DNA of 64,000 nucleotides from Synanceia verrucosa (GCA_029721515.1 CM056556.1:14404098-14468097), one strand, 5' to 3'; counted from the stretch's first letter, positions 30,368-44,300 are shown. The notes: generated by a model from the sequence alone, not told the origin. Translations and numbers: made by a program.

Positions 30368-31008
30368 TACAGGGTGGGGGTCCTGCTCTGGTCAGGGTGG
30401 GAGTCCTGCTGTGGTCTGGTCTGGATGAGGGTCTGCTCTGGTCAGGGTGGGGGTCCTGCTCTGGTCAGGGTGGGGGTCCTGCTCTGGTCAGGGTGGGAGT
30501 CCTGCTGTGGTCTGGTCTGGATGAGGGTCTGCTCTGGTCAGGGTGGGGGTCCTGCTCTGGTCTGGGTGGCAGTCCTGCTGTGGTCTGGTCTGGATGAGGG
30601 TCTGCTCTGGTCAGGGTGGGGGTCCTGCTCTGGTCTGGGTGGCAGTCCTGCTGTGGTCTGGTCTGGGTGAGGGTCCTGCTCTGGTCTGGGTGAGGGTCCT
30701 GCTCTGGTCTGTGTGGGGGTCCTGCTGTGGTCTGGTCTGGGTGGGAGTCCTGCTCTGGTCTGGGTGAGGGTCCTGTTCTGGTCTGTGTGGGGGTCCTGCT
30801 CTGGTCTGTGTGAAGGTCCTGCTGTGGTCTGGTCTGGGTGGGAGTCCTGCTCTGGTCTGGTCAGGGTGGGGGTCCTGCTCTGGTCTGGTCAGGGTGGGGG
30901 TCCTGCCCTGGTCTGGGTGAGGGTCCTGCTCTGGTCTGGGTGAGGGTCCTGCTCTGGTCTGGGTGAGGGTCCTGCTCTTGTCTGGGTGGGGGTCCTGCTC
31001 TGCTCTGA
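30368..31008 (+). repeat. 23-bp minisatellite, about 640 bp
   Basis: Tandem variants of GGGTCCTGCTCTGGTCTGGG plus TGA, about 27 units, with interspersed shorter and hybrid units (GGTCTGGTCTGGATGAG). Because 23 is not a multiple of three and stops are rare, overlapping open frames appear in all forward frames; these are not genes. The + strand is strongly G-rich with many GG and GGGG runs. A higher-order pattern of about 120 bp is visible in the left third. Confidence 0.95.
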
Positions 31009-31033
31009 GTTATTCTACCGGTACTTAATTATT

Positions 31034-31215
31034 ATTACCCCCTAACCCAAGGAGGTTATCTTTTCACCGGGGCTTGTTTGTTGGTTGGCAAAATAACTAA
31101 AAAATTTATGGACAGATTTTGGAGAAATTTTCAAGACTGGTCAGGAATGGCCTCACTTAAAAATTATTAATTTTTGGTGGTGATCGGAGCTGATTCAAGG
31201 TCACCAAGGTCAAAT
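31034..31215 (+). repeat. Single-arm relative of the 5709-6038 palindromic element
   Basis: TTATTACCCCCTAACCCAAG, GGAGGTTATCTTTTCACCGG, GGCTTGTTTGTTGGTTGGCA and AATTTATGGACAGATTTTGG correspond to the left arm at 5705-5870. No matching right arm follows, so this copy is half an element or the ancestral single-arm form. It abuts the minisatellite. Confidence 0.75.
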
Positions 31216-31501
31216 ATGCCTTTTTAACCATAACTTCATGTAGGAAAGTTTTACTGGTATTTTGGTCTTTTTCAAAATTCAAATGTCACAAAATATAAAA
31301 TAGAGAAAAAAATAAAAAAGTACATGATAATCATGTGAATACAATATTAAATGTGAGTTCTGAGGTCTGACTGACTACCTGAATGAATTATTGCTTGTGA
31401 TTCCATTCAACAGCATGGCATATTGAAGCACTGACATGTCCACTGTCTGCACTGAGCTGCTGTCTGACTCTATCATGCAAATAAATGTTGGTAGTCTACA
31501 G

Positions 31502-31620
31502 CAGTGGTTCTCAACTGGTCTCACTCTGGGACCCACATTTTTCCATTTTTCCAATAAAGTCCACATGGTCAAAAATGTCAAAGCCACAGTGGATGAAATT
31601 GTGAGTGCATCATCAAAACT
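31502..31620 (+). repeat. Fragment of a hAT-type DNA transposon end
   Basis: Starts CAGTGGTTCTCAACTGGTCT followed by CACTCTGGGACCCACATTTT. CAGTGGTTCTCAA is the classic terminal motif of Charlie-like hAT elements in vertebrates. The opposite end was not found. Confidence 0.55.
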
Positions 31621-33054
31621 CATCTATGCAGCAGTCAGTCAAGCTTAGAACATTTCACTGATTCTATGTTGGTCGTTTTAGCAAGTTTGACAGGAACTTC
31701 CTCCCTGGTTGTCTGTGTAAATCTGAATGTTATTGGTGTGGTGTGAATCACTGGTGCACAACAATAGTTATTGCCTAGTCGTAGTTCAGAGGAGTCATTC
31801 CTGTCTATGCTGGGATGTAATGGCTCGGCCTTGGGCCTGTCAGAACGATTGGGCATACAAGTTTGATGTGATAATTCCCAGGCAGTGAACATTAAGCCCT
31901 GTATATGGCCCCCATCTCTGCATCACTGCACCTCCCTCTCCATGGTCGGTTAGCAGGACTCATCTGGGAGCAAAGTGTGCTTGTGTATGTAGCTGTCAGT
32001 TTTTGCTTCTGTGCTGACGTGCATCTGTGCATACTGGAGGGTCGATGGTGAATAACAGTCTGTTCAGCAGTCCGTACATGGTTTTGTGCTCAGATGCACC
32101 AGCTCGCTGCACCATTGCCCATGCTGCTCACTGTGGGAAAATCAGATCACTTTGCTACGTATCACTTTGTGAGGTTCAGAGATCAAGGTTCAGAGATCAA
32201 GGTTTTACCTTTAACCCAAGGCCAAGGTTTAATGTTGTAGCAACCGCACCTGTTCAGATGCTTAAAATGAGAAGAGCTGAGACTCAGGCACCTTTTCTAA
32301 AATGTGACACTGTACTTCAATAAGGAGGTGGCAGGCAGAACATGTTTCATTTTGACAATGTACTCCCAGCTGGATTTCCACCGGCTCATTTGGTATTCAT
32401 TGGCCTGCTGGAGCTTTGAGTCAAACTGCAGTGGTAATGATTTCAAGGGATAACTAGAGAGGAGAGGAACTGTGAGCTCTGGCATAGAATATGCACATGT
32501 ATGGTTTATGCACTTAAGCATAGCAAATCACCTAGCAACCCTGCTGCGTCCTAAAAGGATACGTTCAGTTACTGGTAACAAGGGTTTTTCCTAAAATGCC
32601 TTGGAGGGAATCCCAGTGTTGTCAACCACAGGGTGGTTGGATGAGGTCAAGGTATGTGGTAACAGATATGAAACACAGGAGCATGAGCCTGATATTAAAG
32701 ACTTCCTGTTTCCAAGTTGTTATATTTATACACTTGCTTTAGGTTTGGGCAAGTGTGTGCTCTGTATTTTGCAGTTCTGTTTAATATCTTGTGTGGTTGT
32801 CTGTTATTTTGACTGATCCCATCATCTATTTTTACTCGTAACTTTACTTTTTAAAATGATAATGACATATTCAGTAGCATTTTATTCTCATTCATTTCAA
32901 ATAATATTTTTATACCAAGTGTATTTGCTACAGAAAATGTGTTGTGTATGAACTTGAATGTTAGAAGACAGGTTGTAACCAGTCTGTTCATCACCTGTAG
33001 CATAGTCTGGTTTGACATAGTGTAACAGCTGTAGATTTGAATGGATTTCTATAT

Positions 33055-33058
<4 letters not shown>

Positions 33059-33092
<34 letters not shown>
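33059..33092 (+). repeat. CA microsatellite
   Basis: About seventeen uninterrupted CA units in the intergenic region. Confidence 0.92.
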
Positions 33093-33096
<4 letters not shown>

Positions 33097-34482
33097 TTAC
33101 ATGCTGGCAGATTTTATTGCCAGCTGGGTGAAGAAGATACTAGTGACAAGCTCATTATTATGAACAGTTGCTTTATTTGGATCTTCCCTCTTCCCTCTTC
33201 CTCAGGGTCTAGATAGAACAACTTTGTCATCAGGAAATCCCAAACTGGCTTCAGTTTGGAGAAACAGCTGAAAGGGGGGATATTTCCAACTGTAAATTCA
33301 TTAATAAATAAATAATAAGTAGTTTGAAGGCTGTGGAATCTGCTGTTTACAGACAATGAATCAAAATTCATGTCTGCTTTGTATTCTTGTTCCAGAGATA
33401 TTGCCATAGCTCTGAGCTAATGGCCATCTGTTGGTGAAAATCACCATCCAGCAGCATGCATGTTGTTGAGGCATCATTCTCTGACAGTGCTGGTGTGTTG
33501 AGAGAGGCATGCATTTGGTTATTAGGAGGGATCCCAGCCAAGGGAAATCAGTGAGTCAAAGCAGCAGGCAGAGATGTTCATTTGCTATTCAGCTCAGGAT
33601 GGAGACACTGATACAGATCTATATCCATCCTCAGGAACACTGAGGATACATGCACAGTGCATTCAAGAGCGTTTGTGTTGTGACAGGTTCTCCACATCGA
33701 GTTTGACACAAATGGTGCAAAATCCTGAATTTTGTTGACATAGAAACAGATAGCACAACATTATTGCTGCAGATCTCAATACTACCAGACGCTCTTTTAT
33801 ACCGGCTCCAATCACTTTAACATCATGTGAGACGTGGAGAAATGTTTAAACGGCGAAATAAACTTTCTGATGAGCTGTCATTATTTTTTTCTCATTATGT
33901 TATTTTACAATTTACCAAAAGACTCTTAAACTGCTTAAATTGGGCTAAATATAATGAATGGGCCAACTCTTTGTATGGCTTATGCAGAGTATAGCTACAA
34001 TTAGAAAGCACTACTATGAAGTGCGCTAATGTAATTACTTCTATTACATGTTATGGCATAATTGTCAAACTTTTGCTGACTGCTGTTTTAATTATAGCTG
34101 ATTCAAGCCAATGTGCAGTGATCCCCAGCAAATTACATATCCTCTGTCTGTCTGGGTGTGCTTTGCTCGTCCATTTTCTGCGCCGTCCTGTCCCATAATA
34201 GCCATAGGAGATTAATTGGTGTCTTTTAGCCTTGCTGACTGCCAGTAGTGATGTGATGGAAGTGTGTCCACCTGACAGGGACAACTGGAGCATTTAGCTT
34301 TCTATTATGGTTCACATACTGCAGCTTCTCTGTCCTCCTTATTAATTTATGCACCCATATTAACCTAAATGAAGTTACAGTAGGCATCAAAATGTGACTC
34401 CTATCCTCTATTAGACAAGTTGGACTACATACAGGAGAAAACTGATAATGTGTGTGGTAGTGAATTTAGCATCTGTCTACGA

Positions 34483-34506
34483 GTGTGTGTGTGCGTGCGT
34501 GCGTGC

Positions 34507-34542
<36 letters not shown>
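34483..34542 (+). repeat. GT/GC microsatellite
   Basis: About 60 bp of GT with a central GTGC block. Confidence 0.92.
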
Positions 34543-34543
<1 letters not shown>

Positions 34544-35369
34544 TGAGGTCTGCTACCCTGTGGATGCAGACCAATTTCTGGCAAAGACAGAACTGGATGC
34601 AGTTCATCAGGCAGAGATTGCTCAGCCTGCCATCATCGTATTATAAAAAGATGGAGAGCTCTCTCAATCCACTCACAGTAGCAGATAACTGCCAGACCTC
34701 ACATACATATCAGAGCCCAATGCTATGAAACTTGATTCAGCTTATGATACGAGGCTCTAATGATGCAGCTTTGGTGTGAATAAGTACACAGATGTACATG
34801 GCCTCTTAGACTATTAATGTGGGTTCTAGGGACATGGTTCCATTTTTGTGCATGGTGCAGACCGGTTTTATGAAGTAGGTGTCTGTCCTTCAAGATACAG
34901 TGTGGGTAGTTTGGTGCATTACTTTTCTCTAAAATGAGAGGGGTAGCACAGTAGGTGCAATCCAGTAGCAATTTTGGTGTCAATTAACAGTCTGTCATCC
35001 ACAGCCCAACTGTGGTTTGTGAGTCAACACAGCATAGTGCATGGTTTGTTTATGCTTCATGCTATTTTTGTTAGGTTTGTTGGAAGAGGCAAATGTATAC
35101 TCACTACTGTACATAGTATAATGCAGTGTGAAAAGGCTGCTGAGCTCATACTTTTGATCCAACAGGGAATCATCACCCCAGCCTGAAGCTCTATGAACTA
35201 CTACAAAGTCCCATATCAGGGGCTCATTTAGGAAACTGAAACCCAGAAACTGTGAACAGAAAATATTTGTAGCATATTTATAGCCTTATAGTGTGAATAT
35301 CTTGGCTGAAATTATCTCAGTAATATCCTCTAAATAATTATTGAATTAATATATCTTTAGTAACTTCTA

Positions 35370-35713
35370 TCCATCCATCCATTATCTACCGCTTATCCTC
35401 ATAGGGTCGTGGGGGAACTGGAGCCTATCCCAGCTGTCTTAGGGCGGAAGGCAGGGTACACCCCGGACAAGTCTCCAGTTCATCACAGGACACACAGAGA
35501 CAGACAACCATTCACACTCGCATTCACACCTACGGTCAATTTAAATTATCCAATTAACCTAATCCCCATGCATGTTTTTGGATGGTGGGAAGCCGTAGTA
35601 CCCCAAGAGAACCCACGCAGGCGCGGGGAGAACATGTAAACTCCACACAGAAAGGCCCCGGGCCGGGACGGCTGTGAGGCGACAGTGCTAACCACTACAC
35701 CATTGTGCGGCCC
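35370..35713 (-). repeat. SINE-like repeat, full-length copy (copy 4 of 5)
   Basis: Reading on the - strand: head GGGCCGCACAATGGTGTAGT, GGTTAGCACTGTCGCCTCAC, a body with GGAGTTTACATGTTCTCCCC, GGTTAATTGGATAATTTAAA and CTGGGATAGGCTCCAG, and a GGATGGATGGATA tail. Length about 344 bp. The A-box region is preserved but the B box is decayed in this copy. It supplies the frame into which the four partial copies (1174, 1606, 12330, 40495) fit. Confidence 0.85.
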
Positions 35714-36299
35714 ATCTTTAATAACTTGAATAACTAAAATTCACATCACTACTCTCACTACCAGTTGAAATTTTATGAGGGCTGTTCCTCCGCTATCTGA
35801 ATTATTCATCAAACCATGTGATTAAACTGATTTCATTTCATCTCTGCTCACAGATACCATGCCCTTAGGATTGCAAAGGTTCGCATGCCATCATTCTCAG
35901 AAAAAAAAGTGTTGATACCAGAGTGAAAAGGTGTCACATGCAGACATTTTGCATTTATGTTTTCTGACAGCCTGCCAGAGAGTCAACAATGGAAGGAAAC
36001 AAGTCTTGCCTCTCAGCCAGTGAACTGTTAGATATAAGTTGGGCAAAATTCATACTGAAATAGGAAGTGTTCATATTAGTACCCCTGAACTGTGCTGCAG
36101 TGGGAGAGGGCAAAACATCAGCAGCACAAAAGCAAGATGCATGTATGACACAGCATAGGCAGAGTAATGTGACCTTATGCATCAACATCTAGCATGTTAT
36201 GTGGCCATCTGCTGCATATCTGAATTGTAGCTATGATAATAGCTGGCATCAAGGGACTACAGTAATTAGAGGGCATCACCTGTGTGCCATTAGATTCAG

Positions 36300-36420
36300 T
36301 GTCTGTGCAGGCTCTCAGTCATCCAGGTCGAGGTAAATTGAACTGAAGAAGCCTCTTGGATGAAAGGTGAACGGTCTTCAATAAACCACAAGCAAGTCCA
36401 GTTGACTCTTTTTGCTCTTT
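36300..36420 (+). repeat. Fragment of a dispersed teleost repeat (GAAGAAGCCTCTTGGATGA type)
   Basis: CTCTCAGTCATCCAGGTC, TGAAGAAGCCTCTTGGATGA, AAGGTGAACGGTCTTCAATA and CAAGCAAGTCCAGTTGAC are phrases of a frequent teleost repeat, probably the 3' end of a retroelement. The family cannot be named from this fragment. Confidence 0.5.
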
Positions 36421-39400
36421 TTGATCCAGTAGAGTGTTCTGTACAGTTTTCGTCTTCCCCTCTTTACTAACCCGCAAACTCCTCATTAGAAGTTCTTTTT
36501 TTTTTTTTTAACATCACTCAACCAATATATTCCTGACCACCTGAATCTGTTTCCAGGTATGAATTTGTGCTAGCAGATTATTGTTAATTCTGGAGTAAAT
36601 ATAAAACATATTTCACTGGCTGACTTGGAATGGAAATGGAAGTGTGCACAGATAAACAACCAACAGGAGTAAGGTGTTTATGTTTGTTTAACAACGAAGA
36701 CATTTGGACTTACAGAATCTATCTACTTTTGTTCTTAACATGGTGTATTTTGCAGTCACCACTGTCTCCTGTCACTTTAGGGTGCAGTGAAAGTCCTGAC
36801 GTTCCTCACAGATATCCAATAAATGACTGTGTGTGGGTTAGTGGGCTCCTCACACCAGTGAGACCAACATGATCTGTGATTCTGGCTCCACCATCCTCAC
36901 TCAGGAGGCTGTACTAATTAATCAGCTGCTTGGCAACATCTGGCAAGGGTGTGATTTATGGCAAACAGTTTGAACACCTGTTGAGAGGAATGGGTGGAGG
37001 TTGAATTATTGTGCTGCCCGTAAGGGCTTCTCACATTGTGTATGTATCTGGCAGCAAAATGGAGTTTAACTGGGACATTTACATATTTAGGAACCCTTTG
37101 CTCTGGATTTGAGCAGCTGATTAGGTTTCTATTGTATATGAACACAATAGCCTCAAAGATGTTTCATCTCCTCTCTTATTATTACATTTTTCCCCAGCAT
37201 TGCTTCATCAGATCACCAACAGTGCACTCTCATTTCAGTTAAATGAAAAACGTGCAAAGTATTTACGCTTCTACAATGAAGATATATAGGGGCTTTTGTG
37301 GCTTCATAATTGTTTCCCTAACATCTTCATTAATCCTGCTCATCATATTCAAAGAAAGGTTTAACTAAAGCAGAGATTCCCAGATTGAACCTCCAATTAT
37401 TGCCAAGCCGTGTCCTGTTTCCCCACAAATCCTCCAGTAGCCTGCTTGTACCTGCAGGGACATGGCAGTCATCCAGGGAACCGTGTTGTCTCACATTTCA
37501 CAGCCTGTTCCCCTGGCATCTGTCTATTTGCAAAAAAGAAAGATAGTCTGTGCCCTCTGCATGGCACTCCACCCGACTCATTCCAAACAATATGCTTGCT
37601 GTTTTGACATCCACGTCACCCCACAGAGACCTCAGAGCGTTCAGCGTTGCTGAATCTGTCAGGTGATCCCTGCTTTGTTTCTTGTTTCAATATTAAACTT
37701 GGTGTGTGTTATCGGTGGAATTTATTCTTTTAGAGATGTCTGAATTTGTATTTTTTTAATATGCCTTTCTTTTTCTATCTCTTTTTACATACCCTCAGAC
37801 AGAATAACTTTCCGAAATAGGACCTTATGTTGTACGCTGCATTCTGTCTCAGAGGAACTCGTTCATCACAGCTCACTAAATAAATCAGGAATCCATTAAT
37901 TGCATTTCACAGCAGTTATGATCTATAAATTAGGAATCAAGGACCTTATTCTTTGTACAATACTGTATTTGGTAGTCACAAATGCAATTATTCCAATCCT
38001 TTCTGCTCTGATTCTTTGCTGTTTTTTTTTTGTTTTTTTGTTCTTTCTGTCATTTTCTCAATGTTCCATCATGTATGAAGGTGCTTTATTCATTCTGACA
38101 ATGTTTCAAGGAGTCCAGAGAAAGAGAAATGGAGAATAACATAGAGTCATTTAAAATGAATATTTTATTGGAGCGGTACTCTAGTGTGCTCGTAGTCAGT
38201 CAACGAATGGGAAATTGTGTTTGCATTTTCTCCACAGTGGAGAAAGTTGTTTCTGTGTCTACACTCTTTAGGAATCAATTAGCTCTAATGCCAGCAGAGA
38301 AGAGTCATGTGGAACCATGCATCATGAACAATAAAAACCACTGTCACGAAGCATGATTCTACATTTAAGAGTCCTCATCAGGATTGTACAGGTCTACCTA
38401 CCACTTGAGTAAAAAGAATTACTCTAAAACATGTCTCCTAATGTGAATCCAAATGTCCATTTCTTCAGTGTTACCATTAAGAGTGTGGACCAATCCTTCC
38501 TCTGAAATCTACTGTTTACCGTATTCTATGCAGTCACTATCCGGTTCTGCATACAGTAAGGATTAGACAGAGAATGAAAGCTATTTATGTAAATGTGAAG
38601 TAGAAGAAGGGATAGGTTTAACATTCACAGCACAAAAGCACATCCAGGAAGTTTTCTGTGGTATAACTCCACCACCTTCCTATGCCCTGTACAGTCTCCT
38701 GTCAGCGAGCTCTTTGATCTGTCGGCTACAGAGAGCACACGTTTGCATGATTCTGTGTGCTGCACCCTCTGTAATGCTGCTTTATTGTCAAATTAGTTTA
38801 TTATGCTTATTGTTGCTAATCACCTATGTGATAATAACCCTTTCTGTCTGTCTGTCTGTACTGAAGCTGTAACATGTAGCTGTCTGTCCGTCCATCTGCT
38901 CGTCCATGTGACAGTCAGTTTATATGTTTGCTTGCTCTTTATTTATTTCACCTTTCTGCTGAGCACAGCAATTGCAGTGAATATGAGCCATCCAGCCAAC
39001 AAAGCACTGATTAATTGTCTGTATGCAACAAGAGGAGAGTGAGAGCAGCAGGGGGAGGTGGTTTATACGATGGATGGTAAAGGGGCTAAAGGAGATGGCC
39101 GAATCATCGCGTTGCTCCTGTTGTCTATGTATACATTTCTGGTGTATGAATCTAAATCTGTGCATACCTGTCCTTGTGTGTATCTGTCAGTTGGTGTGTT
39201 TGCTTCCCGAAAAAAACAGGTATGCAAGCTTTTCATTTGTGTGCATGTGTGTCTCCATTACAGAGCGCGGTGCATACCCTGCTGACAGTCATCCTCCCCT
39301 CTCCTCTCCCTGCAGGAGGTCACATGTGAGACATCTCATCAGCCGGGCTGTACTCAAGATAAGTGAGGAATCAATACTCATTGATTAGTAGAGCTGTCAC

Positions 39401-40494
39401 ATGAAACTCTTCCCTTGCTCTGCCTTTGCCTTCCCAATCTGGTATAGAAAGCAGATGGGTCCGTGTAGCAAATAGTGATCATCACACGGGACGTGTTTAG
39501 TGGCCCGGACACAACCTCACCACAGGACTCAGCTGTGTCTCACTGCCTCTCCAGCAGACTGTCAAATTTAGATTTTTAGAAGTAGACACACATCATGTGG
39601 CACTCTCTCTCTGAAAGAGATGTCAGGGAAAAGGTATTGGAGGATTTTGAGGAATATTGTGAAATGTGGCTTCATCAAAGGATGTGTGATTAAAATGTAG
39701 TTTTGTATTTTTACATCTTCACTCTTTAGAAGAGTTTTTTCATTGGAGTGAATACGTGTAGACCACTCTTTATGTGTGTGATGTGCAATAAATGGCTGAA
39801 TGTTCATGTATTGCCTTTATGGTTACTGGACCTCGACAAGGAAGGAAATGAGCTCAGATATCCCACAACCCATCACTCCCACTCGTCGATTCAGAGCCAA
39901 TTTATCGCCCCAGCCCTTTCCCTGTTGCTGACACTGGTCGTCTGGTTCAATGTGCATTTATGTTTCTGTCTCAGTTTGCTGTGTAGTTGAGAGTTCATTA
40001 TTAAATATTCCACACACAACGTCGAACGTGCCAAAACCTAAACAGGTACAGAGTGGGAGAAATACGGCAAAAGCTGACTCAGCACAATGTGCAATCTGCC
40101 ACATAAGCAGATTAAATAAACCACCTGTTATCCTGTACCAGAAAAAATAGATACTCAGAAAGGTTTGATTTCAGTTATTTTGTGTTAACTTTTAATTGAC
40201 ATTGGTTGGATATGAGAACCAGAAAGAAGAAACTTTGTTTTGAAGAATGTTTTTAATGCACTGGTAAATTTTCAGATTATTTGGGTTATGTCTTCTTCCA
40301 GACTAGTGAAAAAACATCCATGCAAATGAGTTTAGGTGTGTATGTTACTATACTTTGACCATATGCTCCTGTAGCTTTCTCTTAAATTATATCATCTCAA
40401 TTTAGATAATACATCAATTGCATTATTTAAATGTAGCATTTCAGAAAACAGAAAAAATATACTTGTCTTAAGGTTAACAACTGGGAAAGACTTT

Positions 40495-40605
40495 TTGCCA
40501 CGCAGACACAGGGAGAACATGCAAACTCCACACAGAAAGGCCCTGGGTTGGGAATCGAACCCGGTACCTTCTTGCTGTGAGGCGACTGTACTAACTGTGG
40601 TAGTT
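40495..40605 (-). repeat. SINE-like repeat, tRNA-like head (copy 5 of 5)
   Basis: On the - strand: TTAGTACAGTCGCCTCACAG, CAAGAAGGTACCGGGTTCGA (intact B box GGTTCGATTCC), then CAGGGCCTTTCTGTGTGGAG. Truncated after the head. Confidence 0.75.
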
Positions 40606-41249
40606 GTTGACAGTGTTTTCTGATTTATGGAGTGATAAAAAGAGGTCATCAAAACTTCCCTCTGATAAAACTTAATATGTCAGTACAAGGAAAAACTAGA
40701 CTGAATTCAGACAAAAATGTCCAAATGAACACAAATGATATAATATGAGATAATGGCTCATTAGCAATCAATCTAAAGAGACATTAATTAATGCATTTCA
40801 GAAAAACATAAATATTCATTAACATTAAACTAAATAACTGTCACAATATCAGTAATTAACTCAGGTGTTTCATGGTGAAATATATTAATTTTATGTTTTA
40901 CCGTATTCACCTGGGGTGTGTCTGTCCCCAGAAATACTGTAACGTTACCTTTTCATTAAAACTATTTCTAACAAATGGTTTCAGTAACTGGTCGCAGGTG
41001 AACATTTCTATATGACTGACATATCAGACTATATCAAATTCTTTGTATATTTTAGTGAATTAAGTCTTACCACTTATGTCTGGTGCAGAATGACTGAAAA
41101 AAAAAGATTTGCTTGGGTTGTTTTATTAATATGCTGTAAACTGCCAGCATTATGACGTCTCTCAGGACAGATCGTTTGTGGTAGAACATTCAGTGCTTGT
41201 GCACCGTGACGACGTGACGGGTACATAAGCTGTGTGGTGTCTAACAGCA

Positions 41250-41345
41250 TACTTCATTATAATAATTATTATTATTGTTAATATTATCACTATACACTAT
41301 GTTCCTATTATTATCATATTATATATTATATCTCATGATATCATC
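41250..41345 (+). repeat. ATT/TTATCA-rich low-complexity tract
   Basis: About 95 bp of TTATTATTA, TATCATATTATAT and related steps, with no other feature nearby. Confidence 0.7.
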
Positions 41346-44300
41346 ACTGTTATCATCATTGCACAAATGTGCCTGTTATTACCACCTATACCTCTATACA
41401 ACACACACACACACACAAAGTACCCACACAACTTACACAAAAACACTTCTTTGTTTGTAACTTTGTCCACTATAGTTTATGAATGTTATCACTGTATGTT
41501 TTGTCCTGTAATAATAATATTAAAAAAATAATGTAATACTTCATCAGTCATAGGGAGATCCATCCTTTTAGGAAGTTACTTCAGTGACATTGTACAAAAA
41601 AAACAACAGCAGAGTGTCTATGATGACATGGTTCTCTCTCTATTTGAGTAGAGAGCTCATTCAGTTATTGCCAAAGGATGTGGGCCGGGTACTCTGGCTG
41701 TGAACAAAAGAATAATTAAAGAAAACAGACACTTTTGTGACAGATAAGTGTTTTACTTCAGTAGATGTGACTCTCATTTTCTTTTTGAATTGACTGTACA
41801 CACTCCATTGAAGAGTGTGATGAAGCACATCCACAAGAAATAAACACTCAGGAATTATTTATGCAGACCCACAGAGGGACCTATTTTCTGTGGAAAACCA
41901 GGATGTCACAATATCCTCCTGAGTTAAAAGACAATACCAATAAAGAAATTCCCCTGAAAGACAAACAACGTGTCATGTAGGAAGTGACTGAAGCAGTAAT
42001 GATACTTTGATCATGAATGTGTTGTGCAGATCATTGCACTATTTGCATGACCTTGCATTTTTTTTTAAATCTCTAGGCTCAAAATAGCTTCAAGCAGAGC
42101 AGATGTTCATACATAAATATGTGGACTGTGATGTCAGAGACGAGGTCATATGTTTCCTTCCTCCTTTTGAATATCTAATTTAAATTCTTTTTAACATAAG
42201 TACTTTGGAGGTTACTCTATATGAACTGGATAGTGGGATATATTTTGGGATTTTGGAACTGCAAGACCGCCAGTTGACAGCTGTGAAGTAGCCTGCCCTT
42301 TGAGCAGTGTTGTTCAGTTTGCAATTTATGCAGCTATTAAGTGTTCCTCATCATTTTCCTTTCCTTAACGTGATCGTAATATTCTGTGTATAAGATTTCT
42401 TTTTGTTCTGTGTTGGGTTTGATCTGCATTGCAGTGCACCCACCTTATTAAAATGTAATGGTTTCCTTTCATTCATTAGGAATAATCATTAATGTATTAG
42501 ACAGGTCTCTTTGAATTTGATGGTGGTTGCTGAACAGAGTGGGAGGGATAATCAGATTTATTGTTCCAAACTCCTGGATCATTTAGGAACAGCGTTGTCC
42601 TTGAGGACTTCTTGCCGTCTGCCCTGAAGAATTATTCCTGGACTGGAGCCTTTCTCACATGACCCTCGCAGCCCCGAGAGGATGCTCATGACCTGTTTGT
42701 CACACAGCTCTGCTTTCCCATCAGACACAGGATATGTGTGTGAACAGGGGAGGACTGCATGCTGAGACATCCTGAATATTGCAAAGCCAAACAGATGTTG
42801 TGGTTCCATTGTTATACTTTACATGTCACCAGCTTCTTTAAAAAAACAGATGTGAAAAAAAGATAAAGTGTCTGGGTTGGTTTCACATCCACACCTTAAT
42901 TAAAATTGTACATCACCTCAGATATTTAAAATGTCTGCGGTAGAATATGGCCTCATCCACTCCCATCAGATAATCACAGTTGAGAAACAGCACTTTCACA
43001 TTCAGCTAGCCTGAAGTAGTTCTCTGAGAACTGATCTATTACTGCCACTTAAGCATAAATACACTGCAGGGTAAAGGCACAGCCTCACACTCACAAAGAT
43101 GAAACAAGGAGGTGCTGGGTGTCAGAATGTGTGGTGTCAGCACATGTGATGAGCTTTAATGAGCACTGTATGTTGGGGAATCACGCCTGCGTCAGGTTAT
43201 TTATGCATTATGCCAAAGTGGAGCCTATGACCCTGATCAATGTTAAGTAGTCCTTCATTTTAATTAATAATGTACTCCATTACTTAAATGACACTGCAGG
43301 ATCCTTTGAGTAATGATGCCAGCTGCAATCAATAATGAAACCACTTGTGATGTGTCTGGATGATTTAAAATCCAGTACATTTTACAGTATACAAAGTACA
43401 GATAGCAATTAATAAAGCAGTTTATGACACAGAGAGAGCGAAACAGGTCAATTTCATTATGTTTACACAGGGATTCTTGTCTAAACCCATAATGCCTAAT
43501 GATGACATGTAAGTAAAATTATGTTCAGATATTTAATACACCCATTTATCTTGCATGGTTTTACTCTGGCCCTTTAATTCAGATGTATGATTTTTGCTGC
43601 CTGGTTCTGCTGTTGGTCTCAGTCTGAGGCTCCGCAGAAAGTAACATTTTAACATTACTTAACATTACTTTAGTACGAAAAAACAACAAATCACAATCAT
43701 AATCCAGTTCTGTTTTTACACAAAAAAAAAAATAAAACCCAACAGGTCTGGGAAAAGATTGCTTCATGTTTTATTTATTTCTTGCCATAGCCGAGCTGCG
43801 ATGCAATTTACTCTCAATCACTTCAACTGACCACTTACAGCATCCTCTAATTACAAAATAGAGTACCCACTCATTCAGTTTTAATGACACATATCACTAG
43901 TGGAAATCTCATAAAACCTGGAAAGAAAAACATTTGGACTGCACCCAGAAACACTATGGATCCAATGAGGTCATCACTGTGGTGAACATAGGGCCATTTG
44001 TGGGTTGGTTTTCTGTCAGACTGTGACTAACAGTGATTCATGGATGCGTGTTTAATGATTCAGAGGTAAGTTTTGGGAACTACACCTCCTTTCAGAGTCT
44101 CTCTTCCCCAGAACTTTCAAAGCCCAGTGACCCATATTCCTACCATCCGTGCTGCTACTACTGCATACCTCAGCGGCTACAACTGAATTAAGTGTTATAC
44201 CATTTTTCCAAAGTTGCCTATTACCCTCCCCTGCTGACTTGACTGGCCCCAATGGCTATACTGGTCTGTGGGTTATGCATGCCAGTCAAATGATACTGCA

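Noticed and set aside
30103..30943. Long overlapping + strand reading frames rich in Gly, Val, Leu, Trp and Ser
   Set aside because: They are translations of the 23-bp minisatellite in different frames; no start context or conserved domain.
33114..33407. 97-codon - strand frame with LDPEEEGRGKIQIKQLF, considered as the missing plcz1 EF hand
   Set aside because: Residue spacing does not fit a calcium-binding EF loop (glycine where a hydrophobic residue is needed) and no splice sites frame it.
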